The position numbers and the translations under genes are program-made. A stretch of 58,273 nucleotides of DNA. Source: JAVBSN01 sp031556525. Its GTDB lineage: Bacteria > Bacillota > Clostridia > Lachnospirales > Lachnospiraceae. Positions 1-8,049 of the stretch are shown in pieces. Below the pieces are notes generated by a model. That model was not told where the DNA came from and made no database searches. It saw only the letters and a list, made by a program, of their open reading frames with translations. How positions within the stretch are numbered: the first letter of the stretch is position 1; the number at the start of each line of letters is the position of its first letter. The stretch lies in the NCBI GenBank assembly GCA_031556525.1, contig JAVBSS010000047.1, positions 1 through 58,273 of the forward strand. Direction: 5' to 3'.

Positions 1-59
1 ATTGAGAGAAGTATGGGTAAAGCAGTTCGTGTAATTGATAAACGTAACTTAGATAACTA
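1..59 (+). CDS. C-terminal end of a probable phenylacetate-CoA ligase family protein (partial)
   Basis: Only the last 19 codons are present, ending in TAG at 57-59; the rest lies upstream of the window. The tail contains ERSMGKAVRVIDKR, which resembles the conserved C-terminus of AMP-forming phenylacetate-CoA ligases (PaaK family). The next gene encodes a double-ACT protein, which in Clostridia commonly follows a paaK-like gene; this neighbourhood supports the call. Too little sequence remains to name a substrate. Confidence 0.5.
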
Positions 60-85
60 GAGTAAGATTACAAGGAGGAGTGTAT

Positions 86-520
86 ATGTTCATTAAACAA
101 CTTACAGTTTTTATTGAAAACAGAGAAGGTCGTCTTGAAAAGGTATCTGAGACACTTAAGGCTAACGATATTAATATATCTTCATTAAGCCTAGCAGATA
201 CAAGCGAATATGGATTATTAAGAATGATAGTATCTGATCCGGAAAAGGCTAAAAAAGTACTTAAAGAAAGTGGATTTTCAGCTATGCTTACAGATGTTAT
301 TGCAGTTAGAATTGCGGACAAAGTAGGAATGCTTCAAGCATTACTTAAAGCTTTATCTGATAAGACTCTTAATATTGAGTATATGTATGCCCTAACAAAT
401 GGAAGTGATGATGCGGCGATGATTATTAAAGTTAATAATCCTGAAAATGCAGTAGAAGCAATAAAATGCTCTAATCTTGAATTAGTTACACCAGAGGAAG
501 CGTATAAGATGAATAACTAA
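86..520 (+). CDS. ACT domain-containing protein
   Basis: This 144-residue protein consists of two ACT-like modules, roughly residues 1-65 and 70-140. The first opens with KQLTVFIENREGRLEKVSETL, the typical beta strand plus Gly/Arg-containing turn and helix of small amino-acid-sensing ACT domains, and the second contains RIADKVGMLQALLKAL. No catalytic domain is attached, so it is probably a stand-alone ligand-binding regulator. The start is ATG 86, seven bases after AGGAGG; a GTG at 80 overlaps that ribosome binding site and is rejected. It follows the putative PaaK gene by 26 bases and is probably cotranscribed. Known PaaK-ACT pairs occur in aryl-acid or 2-ketoacid metabolism, but the exact role here is not visible. 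Confidence 0.8.
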   Translation: MFIKQLTVFIENREGRLEKVSETLKANDINISSLSLADTSEYGLLRMIVSDPEKAKKVLKESGFSAMLTDVIAVRIADKVGMLQALLKALSDKTLNIEYMYALTNGSDDAAMIIKVNNPENAVEAIKCSNLELVTPEEAYKMNN

Positions 521-545
521 TGTGTTAGATGTAAGAGGGAATGAT

Positions 546-1373
546 ATGGATAATATGAATAACCAACAGTCACCACAAGGACAACAACCTACACAATCGC
601 AAGGACAACAATCGATACAACCACAAATGCAGCAACAATCAACTCAGCCACAAATGCAGCCTAATAATAATCAACCTCCCAAGAAGGAAACAAATTGGGG
701 GTTGATAGGATTAATAGTAGGTGGGTTGATGCTGCTTGCTATATTTATAGTAGGGTTTATAGTAGTTATATTTTGGAGTGTTTGGAGTTTTAATAAAGCA
801 GGCAGATTAGCAGATGATATAGTATATGATGTTACAGAAGATGACTATACATATGAAATTACTGAAGATGAATACACCTATGATTTTGTAGATGAATACA
901 CTGATGAAGGAACAGAAGAAAATATAATAGAATCTGATGTAGAATATCAACGTGTTGGAGATGCTCTTGTAGGATATATAGATGTTCCAGCAGATTACAT
1001 TCCTTTTATGGAAGCTGGTGGTGGAAGTAATGGATATATGATGCAATACAGTGATCTTACTGGAAGGTATGTAATGACTTTGAATGCATATGATGATATA
1101 AGTGCAGAGGATGCTGTGTCGAATCTATATAATCATTTGTTGTATGCGGATAATGGAATTGATAAAGATTCTATAACGGGAGCGCAGGTTACAATTAATG
1201 GATATGATGCCTATCAGCTATATGGATATTATCCAACAGAAGACAAATATCTTGTTATATGGGTATTCGAGACACCAGAGGAGAATGATTATACGCATTA
1301 TTTAGCATTAGAATTTGATGAAGAGCATATGGATTTGTTTGATGTTAGTGAAACTTACAGTCCAGTAAAGTAA
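546..1373 (+). CDS. Membrane-anchored protein with Q/P-rich N-terminus (tandem paralog 1)
   Basis: No family recognised. The predicted 275-residue product has a low-complexity Gln/Pro/Asn-rich N-terminal region (about residues 1-50), one transmembrane helix (about 57-80), a very acidic Asp/Glu/Tyr linker, and a C-terminal domain of about 140 residues starting near YQRVGDALVGYIDVP. The likely topology is cytoplasmic Q-rich tail and extracellular acidic domain. ATG 546 is preferred because GAGGGA lies about eight bases upstream; an in-frame upstream start at 522 has no better signal. The next gene has the same architecture with a clearly related C-terminal domain, so this is a tandem duplication. 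Confidence 0.7.
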   Translation: MDNMNNQQSPQGQQPTQSQGQQSIQPQMQQQSTQPQMQPNNNQPPKKETNWGLIGLIVGGLMLLAIFIVGFIVVIFWSVWSFNKAGRLADDIVYDVTEDDYTYEITEDEYTYDFVDEYTDEGTEENIIESDVEYQRVGDALVGYIDVPADYIPFMEAGGGSNGYMMQYSDLTGRYVMTLNAYDDISAEDAVSNLYNHLLYADNGIDKDSITGAQVTINGYDAYQLYGYYPTEDKYLVIWVFETPEENDYTHYLALEFDEEHMDLFDVSETYSPVK

Positions 1374-1392
1374 GTATGAGAGAGGTATTGCC

Positions 1393-2268
1393 ATGGATGA
1401 TATGAATAACCAGGATGTAAATGATAATATAGAACAAGCACCATCGACACAAATACCACCGGTACAACAAGTGCAGCCGACACAGGCACCACTGATGCAG
1501 CAACAACAAGCACAGTCGACACAGACACCGTCAATGCAACCACAATATACACAAGCACCACCGAGGCAAATGCAATATAATAATTCGCCTGAGAAGAAAA
1601 GTAATAAAGGTTTAATTATAGGGCTTATAATAGGTGGTGTTGTACTGCTTGGAATAATGGCAATATGTGTGGCATTGATAATAGGGATTATCATATATAA
1701 TATTGATGATTATAGAACAGAAGCAGATAGATATGATTATGAAGATTATATAACCGAGGATATAGAAGATGACTATGATGATTGGGAAGATGATATTGAT
1801 AAGACTGAAGAGGAAATAGCAACACAAACAGAAGTTGAGACAGCATACCAACGTGTAGGAAATGATTTTGTGGGTTATATCGATATTCCAGAAGATTATT
1901 ATCCGTATGAGGAAGTTGGATCGGAAGATAGTCAATATCGTATGCAGTATAGTGATAGTAGCGGTTTGAATGTAATAACAATATTTGCTTATGAAGATAC
2001 AACAGCAGTGGGACTAGCAGATACAGTATTTGGTTATTATATGGAAGATGCAGGTGTTGATGAAGATAGCTTAGAGGGAAGCATATTAATTATAAATGAA
2101 TGCGAGATGTATAGATCTTACTGTTACTATCCAGAAGATGGTATATATCTTTATACATGGTGTTTTGAGACACCAGATAGTAATTATGTTCATTATGTAG
2201 CGATTGAAAGTACTGATAAGAAATCGAACTTGTTCAAATTAATAGAAACCTATAGTTCAGTTGAATAA
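1393..2268 (+). CDS. Membrane-anchored protein with Q/P-rich N-terminus (tandem paralog 2)
   Basis: This 291-residue paralog of the preceding gene has the same order: Gln/Pro/Thr-rich N-terminus (about 1-70), a transmembrane helix (about 75-97), an acidic Tyr/Asp/Glu linker, and a C-terminal domain beginning YQRVGNDFVGYIDIPEDYY. Shared landmarks between the two C-terminal domains include the YQRVG start, GYID(I/V)P, MQYSD near the middle and FETP near the end. It begins 19 bases after paralog 1, with GAGAGG upstream of ATG 1393, so both are probably in one transcript. It ends at a strong bidirectional terminator. Function unknown; the Q-rich segments probably vary quickly between strains. Confidence 0.7.
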   Translation: MDDMNNQDVNDNIEQAPSTQIPPVQQVQPTQAPLMQQQQAQSTQTPSMQPQYTQAPPRQMQYNNSPEKKSNKGLIIGLIIGGVVLLGIMAICVALIIGIIIYNIDDYRTEADRYDYEDYITEDIEDDYDDWEDDIDKTEEEIATQTEVETAYQRVGNDFVGYIDIPEDYYPYEEVGSEDSQYRMQYSDSSGLNVITIFAYEDTTAVGLADTVFGYYMEDAGVDEDSLEGSILIINECEMYRSYCYYPEDGIYLYTWCFETPDSNYVHYVAIESTDKKSNLFKLIETYSSVE

Positions 2269-2280
2269 AGATATTAAATA

Positions 2281-2326
2281 AAATAATGGCATGAATCTTG
2301 TAATTAAGATTCATGCCATTATTTGT
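2281..2326. terminator. Bidirectional intrinsic terminator
   Basis: Perfect 19-bp inverted repeat (arms 2281-2299 and 2306-2324) with a six-base loop, bordered by A-rich and T-rich ends so that it can work on both strands. It sits between the convergent paralog gene and the symporter gene. Confidence 0.9.
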
Positions 2327-2352
2327 ATGATTAAAGTATTGATAATTATTTT

Positions 2353-3879
2353 TTACTCGTCAAGTGAATGACTTTTATGTACCTTTACTTCTTCATCATA
2401 ACAAGTAAATATCTTATCAACAAAAGCTTTTTCAATCTTTGGAGTTATAAGGCTTACTATAGGAACTATTATAAGTCCAGCTACCATTGCTACAGCACCC
2501 GCATTTACAGGTGAAGGGATAAATGCAAACTTCATGTTAAGTACAGTGAAACCAACACCAAATGCGTAGCTTGACCATACAGCTACTTTAGTAACTTTCT
2601 TCCAGTATAGACCATATAGGAATGGAGCTAAGAAAGCACCAGCTAGAGCTCCCCAAGATATACCCATTAATTGAGCTATAAATGTTGGTGGATTAAGTGC
2701 TAATACAACTGAAATAATTATAAAGAATGCAATAAGTATTCTCATTATAAGTAATTGAGTTTTTTCGTTCATATTTTTAATAATAGTACCTTTTAAGAAA
2801 TCAAGAGTTAATGTTGAGCTTGAAGTAAGTACTAATGATGATAGAGTTGACATTGAAGCTGATAATACAAGAACAACAACAATACCAATTAGTAAATCAG
2901 GTAGAGTAGATAACATTTCTGGAATGATAGAATCAAATGCTACAGTTCCGTCTGCTTTATATATTGCAGGAACATCATATAATCTTGCAAATCCACCTAA
3001 GAAGTAACATCCACCAGATATTATTATTGCAAATACTGTTGATATTATAGTACCAGTCTTAATTGAACGTTCATCTTTAATTGTGTAGAATTTATGTACC
3101 ATTTGAGGTAATCCCCATGTACCTAATGAAGTAAGAATTACTACGCCAAGTAGATTAAGTGGGTCAGGTCCAAAGAAAGAAGCAAAAGCACCTTGTTGAA
3201 TTAATCCACCACTAACTTCAGTTTCTATTTTAGATAGATTTACAACGGCCTCAGTGAATCCACCATTATTATTTAATACGGCAACAATAACTAGACATAT
3301 ACCAATTAGCATTATTATACCTTGAATAAAATCATTTATTGCAGTAGCCATATAACCACCAACAATAACATATACACCAGTTAATAGTGCCATAACAATA
3401 ATACAAATCTTATAATCTATATTAAATGCCATTCCGAATAATCTTGAAAGACCATTGTATATAGAAGCTGTATATGGAACAAGGAAAACAAAGGCAATAA
3501 CAGAAGCGGCAATCTTAAGCGATTTACTGTTATATCTCTTTTCAAAAAACTCTGGCATAGTAGCAGCTTGTAGGGAATTAGTCATAACTCTTGTTCTACG
3601 TCCTAATATAACCCAAGCAAGTAAACTTCCTATAAGTGCATTTCCAAGACCAATCCAAGTAGAAGCAAGACCGTATTTCCAACCAAATTGTCCGGCATAT
3701 CCTACAAATACAACAGATGAAAAGTAAGAAGTACCAAAAGCAAATGCTGTTAGCCATGGGCCTACACTTCTTCCTCCTAATACAAAATCACTTACATTTG
3801 TTGCGTGTTTACGTGCATATATTCCTACAACTATCATTGTTGCAAAGAATACAAGTAATAAAATCATTTTTACTAACAT
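2353..3879 (-). CDS. Sodium:solute symporter family protein
   Basis: This 508-residue hydrophobic protein has about 12-13 predicted transmembrane helices and belongs to the sodium/solute symporter (SSS, PutP/PanF-like) family. Near the N-terminus DFVLGGRSVGPWLTAFAFG matches the conserved GGR-x-G-x-W segment of the first transport helices, and SAxMSTLSSLVLTSSSTLTLD at about 340-360 is the conserved serine-rich stretch around helix 9. The start is ATG 3879, behind GAGGAG; an upstream in-frame ATG at 3894 overlaps that site. Expected role is Na+-driven uptake of an organic solute (amino acid, vitamin or sugar). Substrate cannot be told from sequence alone. It appears monocistronic. Confidence 0.88.
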   Translation of the reverse strand: MLVKMILLLVFFATMIVVGIYARKHATNVSDFVLGGRSVGPWLTAFAFGTSYFSSVVFVGYAGQFGWKYGLASTWIGLGNALIGSLLAWVILGRRTRVMTNSLQAATMPEFFEKRYNSKSLKIAASVIAFVFLVPYTASIYNGLSRLFGMAFNIDYKICIIVMALLTGVYVIVGGYMATAINDFIQGIIMLIGICLVIVAVLNNNGGFTEAVVNLSKIETEVSGGLIQQGAFASFFGPDPLNLLGVVILTSLGTWGLPQMVHKFYTIKDERSIKTGTIISTVFAIIISGGCYFLGGFARLYDVPAIYKADGTVAFDSIIPEMLSTLPDLLIGIVVVLVLSASMSTLSSLVLTSSSTLTLDFLKGTIIKNMNEKTQLLIMRILIAFFIIISVVLALNPPTFIAQLMGISWGALAGAFLAPFLYGLYWKKVTKVAVWSSYAFGVGFTVLNMKFAFIPSPVNAGAVAMVAGLIIVPIVSLITPKIEKAFVDKIFTCYDEEVKVHKSHSLDE

Positions 3880-3992
3880 AATCCGTCTCCTCATTTAATA
3901 GTAAATTTTGTGATTTAAAGCCTTAATGCTTTAATGCTTTAAAGTATCACATATAATTATGTATTATACACATTAAGAGGATGATATGTCAA

Positions 3993-4020
3993 GAAAAAAA
4001 GCCATATCAAAGGATATGAC
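3993..4020 (-). terminator. Terminator of the superoxide dismutase gene
   Basis: On the minus strand a GTCATATCC/GATATGGC hairpin is followed by seven Ts (3994-4000). It lies 53 bases beyond the SOD stop codon. The remaining bases between it and the symporter start (3880-3992) hold an AT-rich region with a repeated TTAATGCT motif but no gene. Confidence 0.8.
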
Positions 4021-4072
4021 TTATAGTTGAATGTTAGGACGGAAATATCTGTTATGAATTTTCTGACTACAA

Positions 4073-4693
4073 TTAGGTATTTAAAGTATATTTTTTCTCG
4101 ACAAATCCCCAATTTATCAATGAAAACCAGTTTTCAACGTAATCAGCTCGACGATTTTGATATTGAAGATAATAGGCGTGTTCCCATACATCAATACATA
4201 GAAGAGGAAGAACATTATCAGCTAGAGGAGTGTCTTGATTAGGTGTACTTATAATATCTAATTTACCATTGGTCAATAATAACCATGCATAGCCAGAACC
4301 GAATTGGGTTATAGCTGCATTTGATAGTTGAGAACGAAAGCTATCCATGGAACCAAAAGATTTATTGATTTCCTGAGCCAGAGCACCAGTTGGAAGTTCC
4401 ATACTAGGGTTATTCATGCAATTAAAATATAATTGATGATTATATACACCGCCTGCATTATTTTTAATCTTTGTTTTGACTTCGTCAGGGAGTAATGCTT
4501 GTTCAGTAATTAATTCTTCTAATGACATTTCTTGAAGTTCAGGATAATTGACTAATATGCCATTTAAAGTGTCTACATAAGTTTGCTGATGTTTATAGTG
4601 ATGTAATTCTACTATTTCTTTGCAAATATAAGGCTCTAGAGCGTCAGTCGGATATGGTAGTGGCTCTAGTTGAAATGGGTAATGTTCGTTCAT
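4073..4693 (-). CDS. sodA: Superoxide dismutase, Mn-type
   Basis: This 206-residue protein is a full-length Fe/Mn superoxide dismutase, converting superoxide to oxygen and hydrogen peroxide. The metal ligands are visible: H31 in VELHHYKHQQTYV, H86 in GGVYNHQLYF, and D168 and H172 in CIDVWEHAYY. Two outer-sphere positions favour manganese: glycine (G82) four residues before H86, where iron enzymes have glutamine, and glutamine in PNQDTP (Q153). The usual GGHANH motif reads GGVYNH here, a mild deviation outside the ligand set. The start at 4693 follows a GGAGG site. It is a single gene. In an anaerobe it would serve as an oxidative-stress defence. Confidence 0.92.
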   Translation of the reverse strand: MNEHYPFQLEPLPYPTDALEPYICKEIVELHHYKHQQTYVDTLNGILVNYPELQEMSLEELITEQALLPDEVKTKIKNNAGGVYNHQLYFNCMNNPSMELPTGALAQEINKSFGSMDSFRSQLSNAAITQFGSGYAWLLLTNGKLDIISTPNQDTPLADNVLPLLCIDVWEHAYYLQYQNRRADYVENWFSLINWGFVEKKYTLNT

Positions 4694-4786
4694 TATATAA
4701 CCTCCAAATAATATAATTTTCGTTTATTATATTTAGTATGTTCAGTGATTTTTTAAATATTCAACATATAAATATAATAAAATTGA

Positions 4787-4815
4787 TTGACATTTATATT
4801 ATATGCAAGTAAAAT
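4787..4815 (+). promoter_or_regulatory. Promoter of the TPP-riboswitch operon
   Basis: TTGACA (4787-4792), a 17-base spacer, and TAAAAT (4810-4815). The predicted start of transcription, near 4822, is just upstream of the riboswitch aptamer. Confidence 0.75.
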
Positions 4816-4825
4816 TGCAAATAGT

Positions 4826-4990
4826 AATCAGGAGTGCTCAATGAATTGGGCTGAGAAAGAACTAGACTGTTCTTAATCCTCGGGGAAACTCGATACCTGA
4901 TCCAGATAATGCTGGCGGAGGGAGAATATATTAGAATACTATATTTATGAATATATTCGCTCCATCTCTGTACAGAGGTGGAGTTTTTTA
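4826..4990 (+). promoter_or_regulatory. TPP riboswitch (THI element) with expression platform
   Basis: The conserved THI-box blocks are present: GGAGTGCTC followed by GGGCTGAGA (4848-4856), then ACCTGATCCAGATAATG (4895-4911) and GGCGGAGGGAG. The aptamer spans about 4826-4930. Downstream, GGAGAATATATT (4921-4932) can pair with AATATATTCGCTCC (950-963 side), which would occupy the CTCC arm of the terminator at 4960-4990. This gives a plausible mechanism: without TPP the antiterminator forms; with TPP bound, the 3' aptamer strand is held and termination follows. It controls the four-gene transporter operon below, which fits thiamine-precursor uptake. Confidence 0.95.
4960..4990 (+). terminator. 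Riboswitch-controlled terminator
   Basis: CTCCATCTCTG and CAGAGGTGGAG form a near-perfect hairpin (4960-4983) followed by TTTTTT. It lies before the first gene of the operon, as expected for transcriptional attenuation. Confidence 0.9.
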
Positions 4991-5064
4991 TTTAAAGATA
5001 ACATAATAAAAAACTCTAGAACTAATTATATTAATAATTTTTATACTAGAAGGGAGAAAAGAGT

Positions 5065-5358
5065 ATGAACGCAAGTGTTGCAATTCAAGTATTACCACAA
5101 GTAGGTACTGATGAGGAGGTTGTAAGAATAGTTGATGAGGTTATTGCTTATATAAAAAGCACTGGTCTTAACTGTTATGTAGGACCTTGTGAAACTGCAA
5201 TTGAGGGAGAATATGAGGAGTTAATGGAGATAGTAAAGCAATGTCAATATATTGCTATAAAGGCAGGTTGTCCATCAGTAGCTTCATATGTGAAGATAAC
5301 TTATAAGCCAGAGGGCGAGGTATTAACAATTGATAAAAAAGTTACAAAGCATCATTAA
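5065..5358 (+). CDS. YkoF/MTH1187-type thiamine-binding domain protein
   Basis: This 97-residue protein resembles the thiamine-binding, ferredoxin-like fold family (YkoF and MTH1187/YqgV, former DUF77). Features include the N-terminal strand ASVAIQVLPQVG, the YIKSTGLNCYVGPCETAIEGE segment typical of the family, and a second strand-helix unit. It is the first gene after the TPP riboswitch, which strongly supports a role in binding thiamine or a precursor in the cytoplasm for the adjacent ABC transporter. Start ATG 5065 follows AAGGGAG. Its 3' end overlaps the permease gene by 29 bases. Confidence 0.85.
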   Translation: MNASVAIQVLPQVGTDEEVVRIVDEVIAYIKSTGLNCYVGPCETAIEGEYEELMEIVKQCQYIAIKAGCPSVASYVKITYKPEGEVLTIDKKVTKHH

Positions 5359-6097
5359 TAAATGTATTCCATTAATAACGATATTACTATTATTATTGGT
5401 GTGGCAGGTTATATCTAATATTAATCTAATACCTAAATATATGTTACCATCACCTATAGAAGTTGTAAGGGCTTTTTTTGAGGATTTTGGTTTATTAATG
5501 GAGCATTTATCAGTAACTTTAGTAGAAGCAGTAGTAGGACTTTTCATGGGAGTGTTATTAGGATTTGTTATAGCAGTAATAATGGATAATGTAAGTATAT
5601 TACACAAAGCATTTTATCCGCTATTAGTTATAACACAGACAATACCTACTGTAGCGATAGCACCACTATTAGTATTATGGTTTGGATATGGAATATTTCC
5701 GAAGGTAATACTTATAGTGTTGGTGACATTCTTTCCTGTAACAATAGGACTTTTAGGAGGCTTTGCATCTGTAGATAGGGATATGATAACTTTGCTTAAG
5801 TCGATGGGGGCAAATAGATGGCAAGTATTTACGCATGTGAAATTCCCAGCAGCATTAGGCGAATTTTTTTCTGGATTAAAGATTGCTATAGCTTATTCAG
5901 TAGTAGGTGCAGTTATATCGGAATGGCTAGGGGGATTTTCAGGACTTGGGGTATATATGACAAGGGTAAGAAAAGGCTATGAATATGATAAAATGTTTGC
6001 TGTTATATTTTTAATATCAGCTATTAGTCTGATTCTTATGTGGATTGTGAAGATAATACAGAGAAAATGTATGAAATGGGAAGAAACAAAAATGTAA
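5330..6097 (+). CDS. thiX: ABC transporter permease for thiamine/aminopyrimidine precursor (ThiX-like)
   Basis: This 255-residue integral membrane protein has about six helices and the binding-protein-dependent permease signature, including the EAA-type loop around LLKSMGANRWQVFTHVKFPAAL where it contacts the ATPase. It belongs to the SsuC/TauC/ThiX permease group. The start is inferred to be TTG 5330: there is no ATG near the N-terminus, GAGGGCGAGG lies 9-19 bases upstream, and the following MIKKLQSIINK gives a normal N-terminus. That start overlaps the preceding gene by 29 bases, implying translational coupling. Pathway context comes from the riboswitch and the neighbouring ThiY-like protein. 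Confidence 0.85.
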   Translation: MIKKLQSIINKCIPLITILLLLLVWQVISNINLIPKYMLPSPIEVVRAFFEDFGLLMEHLSVTLVEAVVGLFMGVLLGFVIAVIMDNVSILHKAFYPLLVITQTIPTVAIAPLLVLWFGYGIFPKVILIVLVTFFPVTIGLLGGFASVDRDMITLLKSMGANRWQVFTHVKFPAALGEFFSGLKIAIAYSVVGAVISEWLGGFSGLGVYMTRVRKGYEYDKMFAVIFLISAISLILMWIVKIIQRKCMKWEETKM

Positions 6098-6113
6098 TTT
6101 AAGGAGATTGTAA

Positions 6114-7112
6114 ATGAAGAAAATATTAACTATATTAGTTATGATAATGTTGATGTTAACAATGGTATCATGTACTAGTAATTCAGATAGCGAAGAAGCA
6201 AAAAGTAATGAATTAACACCAATAACATTAGTACTTGATTGGACACCAAATACTAATCATACAGGTTTTTATGTGGCATTAGAAAAGGGATATTTTGAAG
6301 AAGTAGGACTTGATGTGAAAATAGTTCAACCACCAGAAGATGGGGCAGCAACTTTAGTAGCATCTGGCAAGGCGGAGTTTGGAATAGATTTTCAGGATTC
6401 TTTAGTACCTGCATTTGTTGGCGAAAATAAACTTCCGATAACAGCAGTTGCGGCAGTAGTTCAACATAATACATCTGGAATTGTATCATTAAAAGAAAAA
6501 GGAATAGATAGTCCTAAAGGTATGGAAGGAAATATCTATGCAACATGGGATATGCCAATTGAACAAGCAATCATACAAAATGTGGTGGAAGCAGATGGCG
6601 GAGATTATAATAAAATTGAGTTAGTGCCAACATATGTTACAGATGTTGTAACAGGTCTTCAGACAGATGTAGATTCAGTGTGGATATATTATGGTTGGGA
6701 TGGTATTGCTTGTGAAGTAGCAGGACTAGATACAAATTATTTTAATTTTAAAGACATTAATCCAGTATTTGATTACTATAGTCCAGTTATTATTGCTAAT
6801 AACGATTTTATAGCGGATAATGCAGATGTAACTGAGAAATTCTTAGAAGCATGTGAAAAGGGATATAAATATGCAATTGAGAATCCAGAAGACGCAGCGA
6901 ATATATTAGTTAATCAAGTGCCAGAGTTAGATATAGACTTAATAGTACCAAGTCAGAAATGGTTATCTGAGCAATATATGGCGGAAGAAGAAACGTGGGG
7001 ATATATTAGCCAAGATAGATGGGATGATTTTTATAAGTGGCTATATGATAATCAATTGATAGAAGAAGAGATACCAGCAGGATACGGATTTAGCAACGAT
7101 TATTTAAAATAG
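6114..7112 (+). CDS. thiY: ABC substrate-binding lipoprotein, ThiY/NMT1-like (pyrimidine precursor binding)
   Basis: This 332-residue protein has an N-terminal lipoprotein signal peptide ending MVSC (Cys at residue 20), so the mature protein should be tethered outside the membrane. The mature part begins with LVLDWTPNTNHTGFYVAL, a hallmark of the Thi5/NMT1/ThiY family, followed by KGYFEEVGLDV and GKAEFGIDFQDSL. Characterised ThiY proteins bind formylaminopyrimidine (FAMP), a thiamine-breakdown product salvaged to HMP. Position between ThiX-like and ThiZ-like genes behind a TPP riboswitch fits that role. Thiamine itself or HMP as ligand cannot be excluded. Confidence 0.88.
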   Translation: MKKILTILVMIMLMLTMVSCTSNSDSEEAKSNELTPITLVLDWTPNTNHTGFYVALEKGYFEEVGLDVKIVQPPEDGAATLVASGKAEFGIDFQDSLVPAFVGENKLPITAVAAVVQHNTSGIVSLKEKGIDSPKGMEGNIYATWDMPIEQAIIQNVVEADGGDYNKIELVPTYVTDVVTGLQTDVDSVWIYYGWDGIACEVAGLDTNYFNFKDINPVFDYYSPVIIANNDFIADNADVTEKFLEACEKGYKYAIENPEDAANILVNQVPELDIDLIVPSQKWLSEQYMAEEETWGYISQDRWDDFYKWLYDNQLIEEEIPAGYGFSNDYLK

Positions 7113-7122
7113 GATATTAATT

Positions 7123-7854
7123 ATGAAACTTAGAACTCAGAATATAAAAAAATCATATGGTGATAAAAAGGTATTAGATAATGTATCGATAGGTCTTGAT
7201 AGTAATGAGATAGTTGGACTATTAGGAGTAAGTGGTATTGGTAAGACTACGCTATTTAATATATTATCAGGACTTGAAACGCCAGATAGTGGACAAGTAT
7301 TGTTAAGTGAAGAAGATATAACTGGAAAATCAGGATTGATTAGTTATATGCTTCAAAAAGACTTGTTATTGCCACATAAAACAATTATAGATAATGTGGC
7401 ACTTCCCTTAATTATAAAAGGTATGAAAAAACAAGAAGCAAGAAATAAAGTTGTAGAGTATTTTGAATTATTTGGCATTAAGGGAGAAGAAAATAGTTAT
7501 CCAAGTCAATTATCAGGAGGTATGAGACAAAGAGCAGCTTTACTTAGAACTTATATTAGTTCCGAAGATTTGGTGCTTCTAGATGAACCATTTAGTGCCC
7601 TTGATAGTATTACAAGAGAAAATATGCAGAAATGGTATGTTGATGTATCTAATAAGCTTTCATTAGCAACTATATTTATTACTCATGATATAGATGAGGC
7701 TATACTAATGTCAGATAGAATATATATTCTTAAAGGAACACCTGGAAAGATAGTTGAAGAGATAGTAATAGACAAAGAAGATAAATTAGATGAAGACTAT
7801 GTTCTGAGTACAAAATTTATTGAATACAAAAAGGTGATTAGAAGTAAACTATAA
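7123..7854 (+). CDS. thiZ: ABC transporter ATP-binding protein (ThiZ-like)
   Basis: This 243-residue ATPase has Walker A (GVSGIGKTTLF, about residues 36-46), a Q-loop near MLQKDLLLPHK, the signature LSGGMRQRAALLR, Walker B LVLLDEPFSALD and the H-loop THDIDE. It resembles nitrate/sulfonate/taurine-type importers (SsuB/TauB/ThiZ). It starts 11 bases after thiY and is the last gene of the TPP-regulated operon, so it should energise the thiX permease. No terminator with a T-run is evident immediately downstream; the 7904-8017 repeat region follows. Confidence 0.9.
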   Translation: MKLRTQNIKKSYGDKKVLDNVSIGLDSNEIVGLLGVSGIGKTTLFNILSGLETPDSGQVLLSEEDITGKSGLISYMLQKDLLLPHKTIIDNVALPLIIKGMKKQEARNKVVEYFELFGIKGEENSYPSQLSGGMRQRAALLRTYISSEDLVLLDEPFSALDSITRENMQKWYVDVSNKLSLATIFITHDIDEAILMSDRIYILKGTPGKIVEEIVIDKEDKLDEDYVLSTKFIEYKKVIRSKL

Positions 7855-7903
7855 ATGTATGTAAATCGTATGATTTTAGTAATAGAAACGAAATGGATTA
7901 ATG

Positions 7904-8017
7904 TGGTATACTATTATCACTTAGCGAGGTATTTTCGAGCTTAGTGAGAATGCATACCTAGACACTTAATGAGGTATTATCGAATTTAGTGGCTATGGTA
8001 TACTATTATCACTTAGC
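7904..8017 (+). repeat. Degenerate tandem repeat, about 46 bp, three units with hairpins and promoter-like motifs
   Basis: Units begin at 7904, 7951 and 7996. The first and third start with an identical 22-base stretch (7904-7925 and 7996-8017) that contains TGGTATACT, matching an extended -10 element. Units 1 and 2 each fold into a hairpin: CACTTAGC with GCTTAGTG, and CACTTAAT with ATTTAGTG. The GC/GC to AT/AT change on both arms preserves pairing. The third unit is cut off after its first arm. The repeats lie just before a small membrane-protein gene. Confidence 0.75.
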
Positions 8018-8049
8018 CGCAGTACATACATTATATAGGAGGAATTCTC

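Noticed and set aside
1308..1694. Cys-rich open frame on the minus strand
   Set aside because: It is the antisense of the Gln/Pro/Thr-rich N-terminus of paralog 2 (GTT/TGT read from ACA/AAC codons); no ribosome binding site, and it overlaps two well-supported genes.
4027..4242. Small + strand frame opposite the superoxide dismutase C-terminus
   Set aside because: It lies antisense to conserved SOD sequence, has no ribosome binding site and resembles no protein family.
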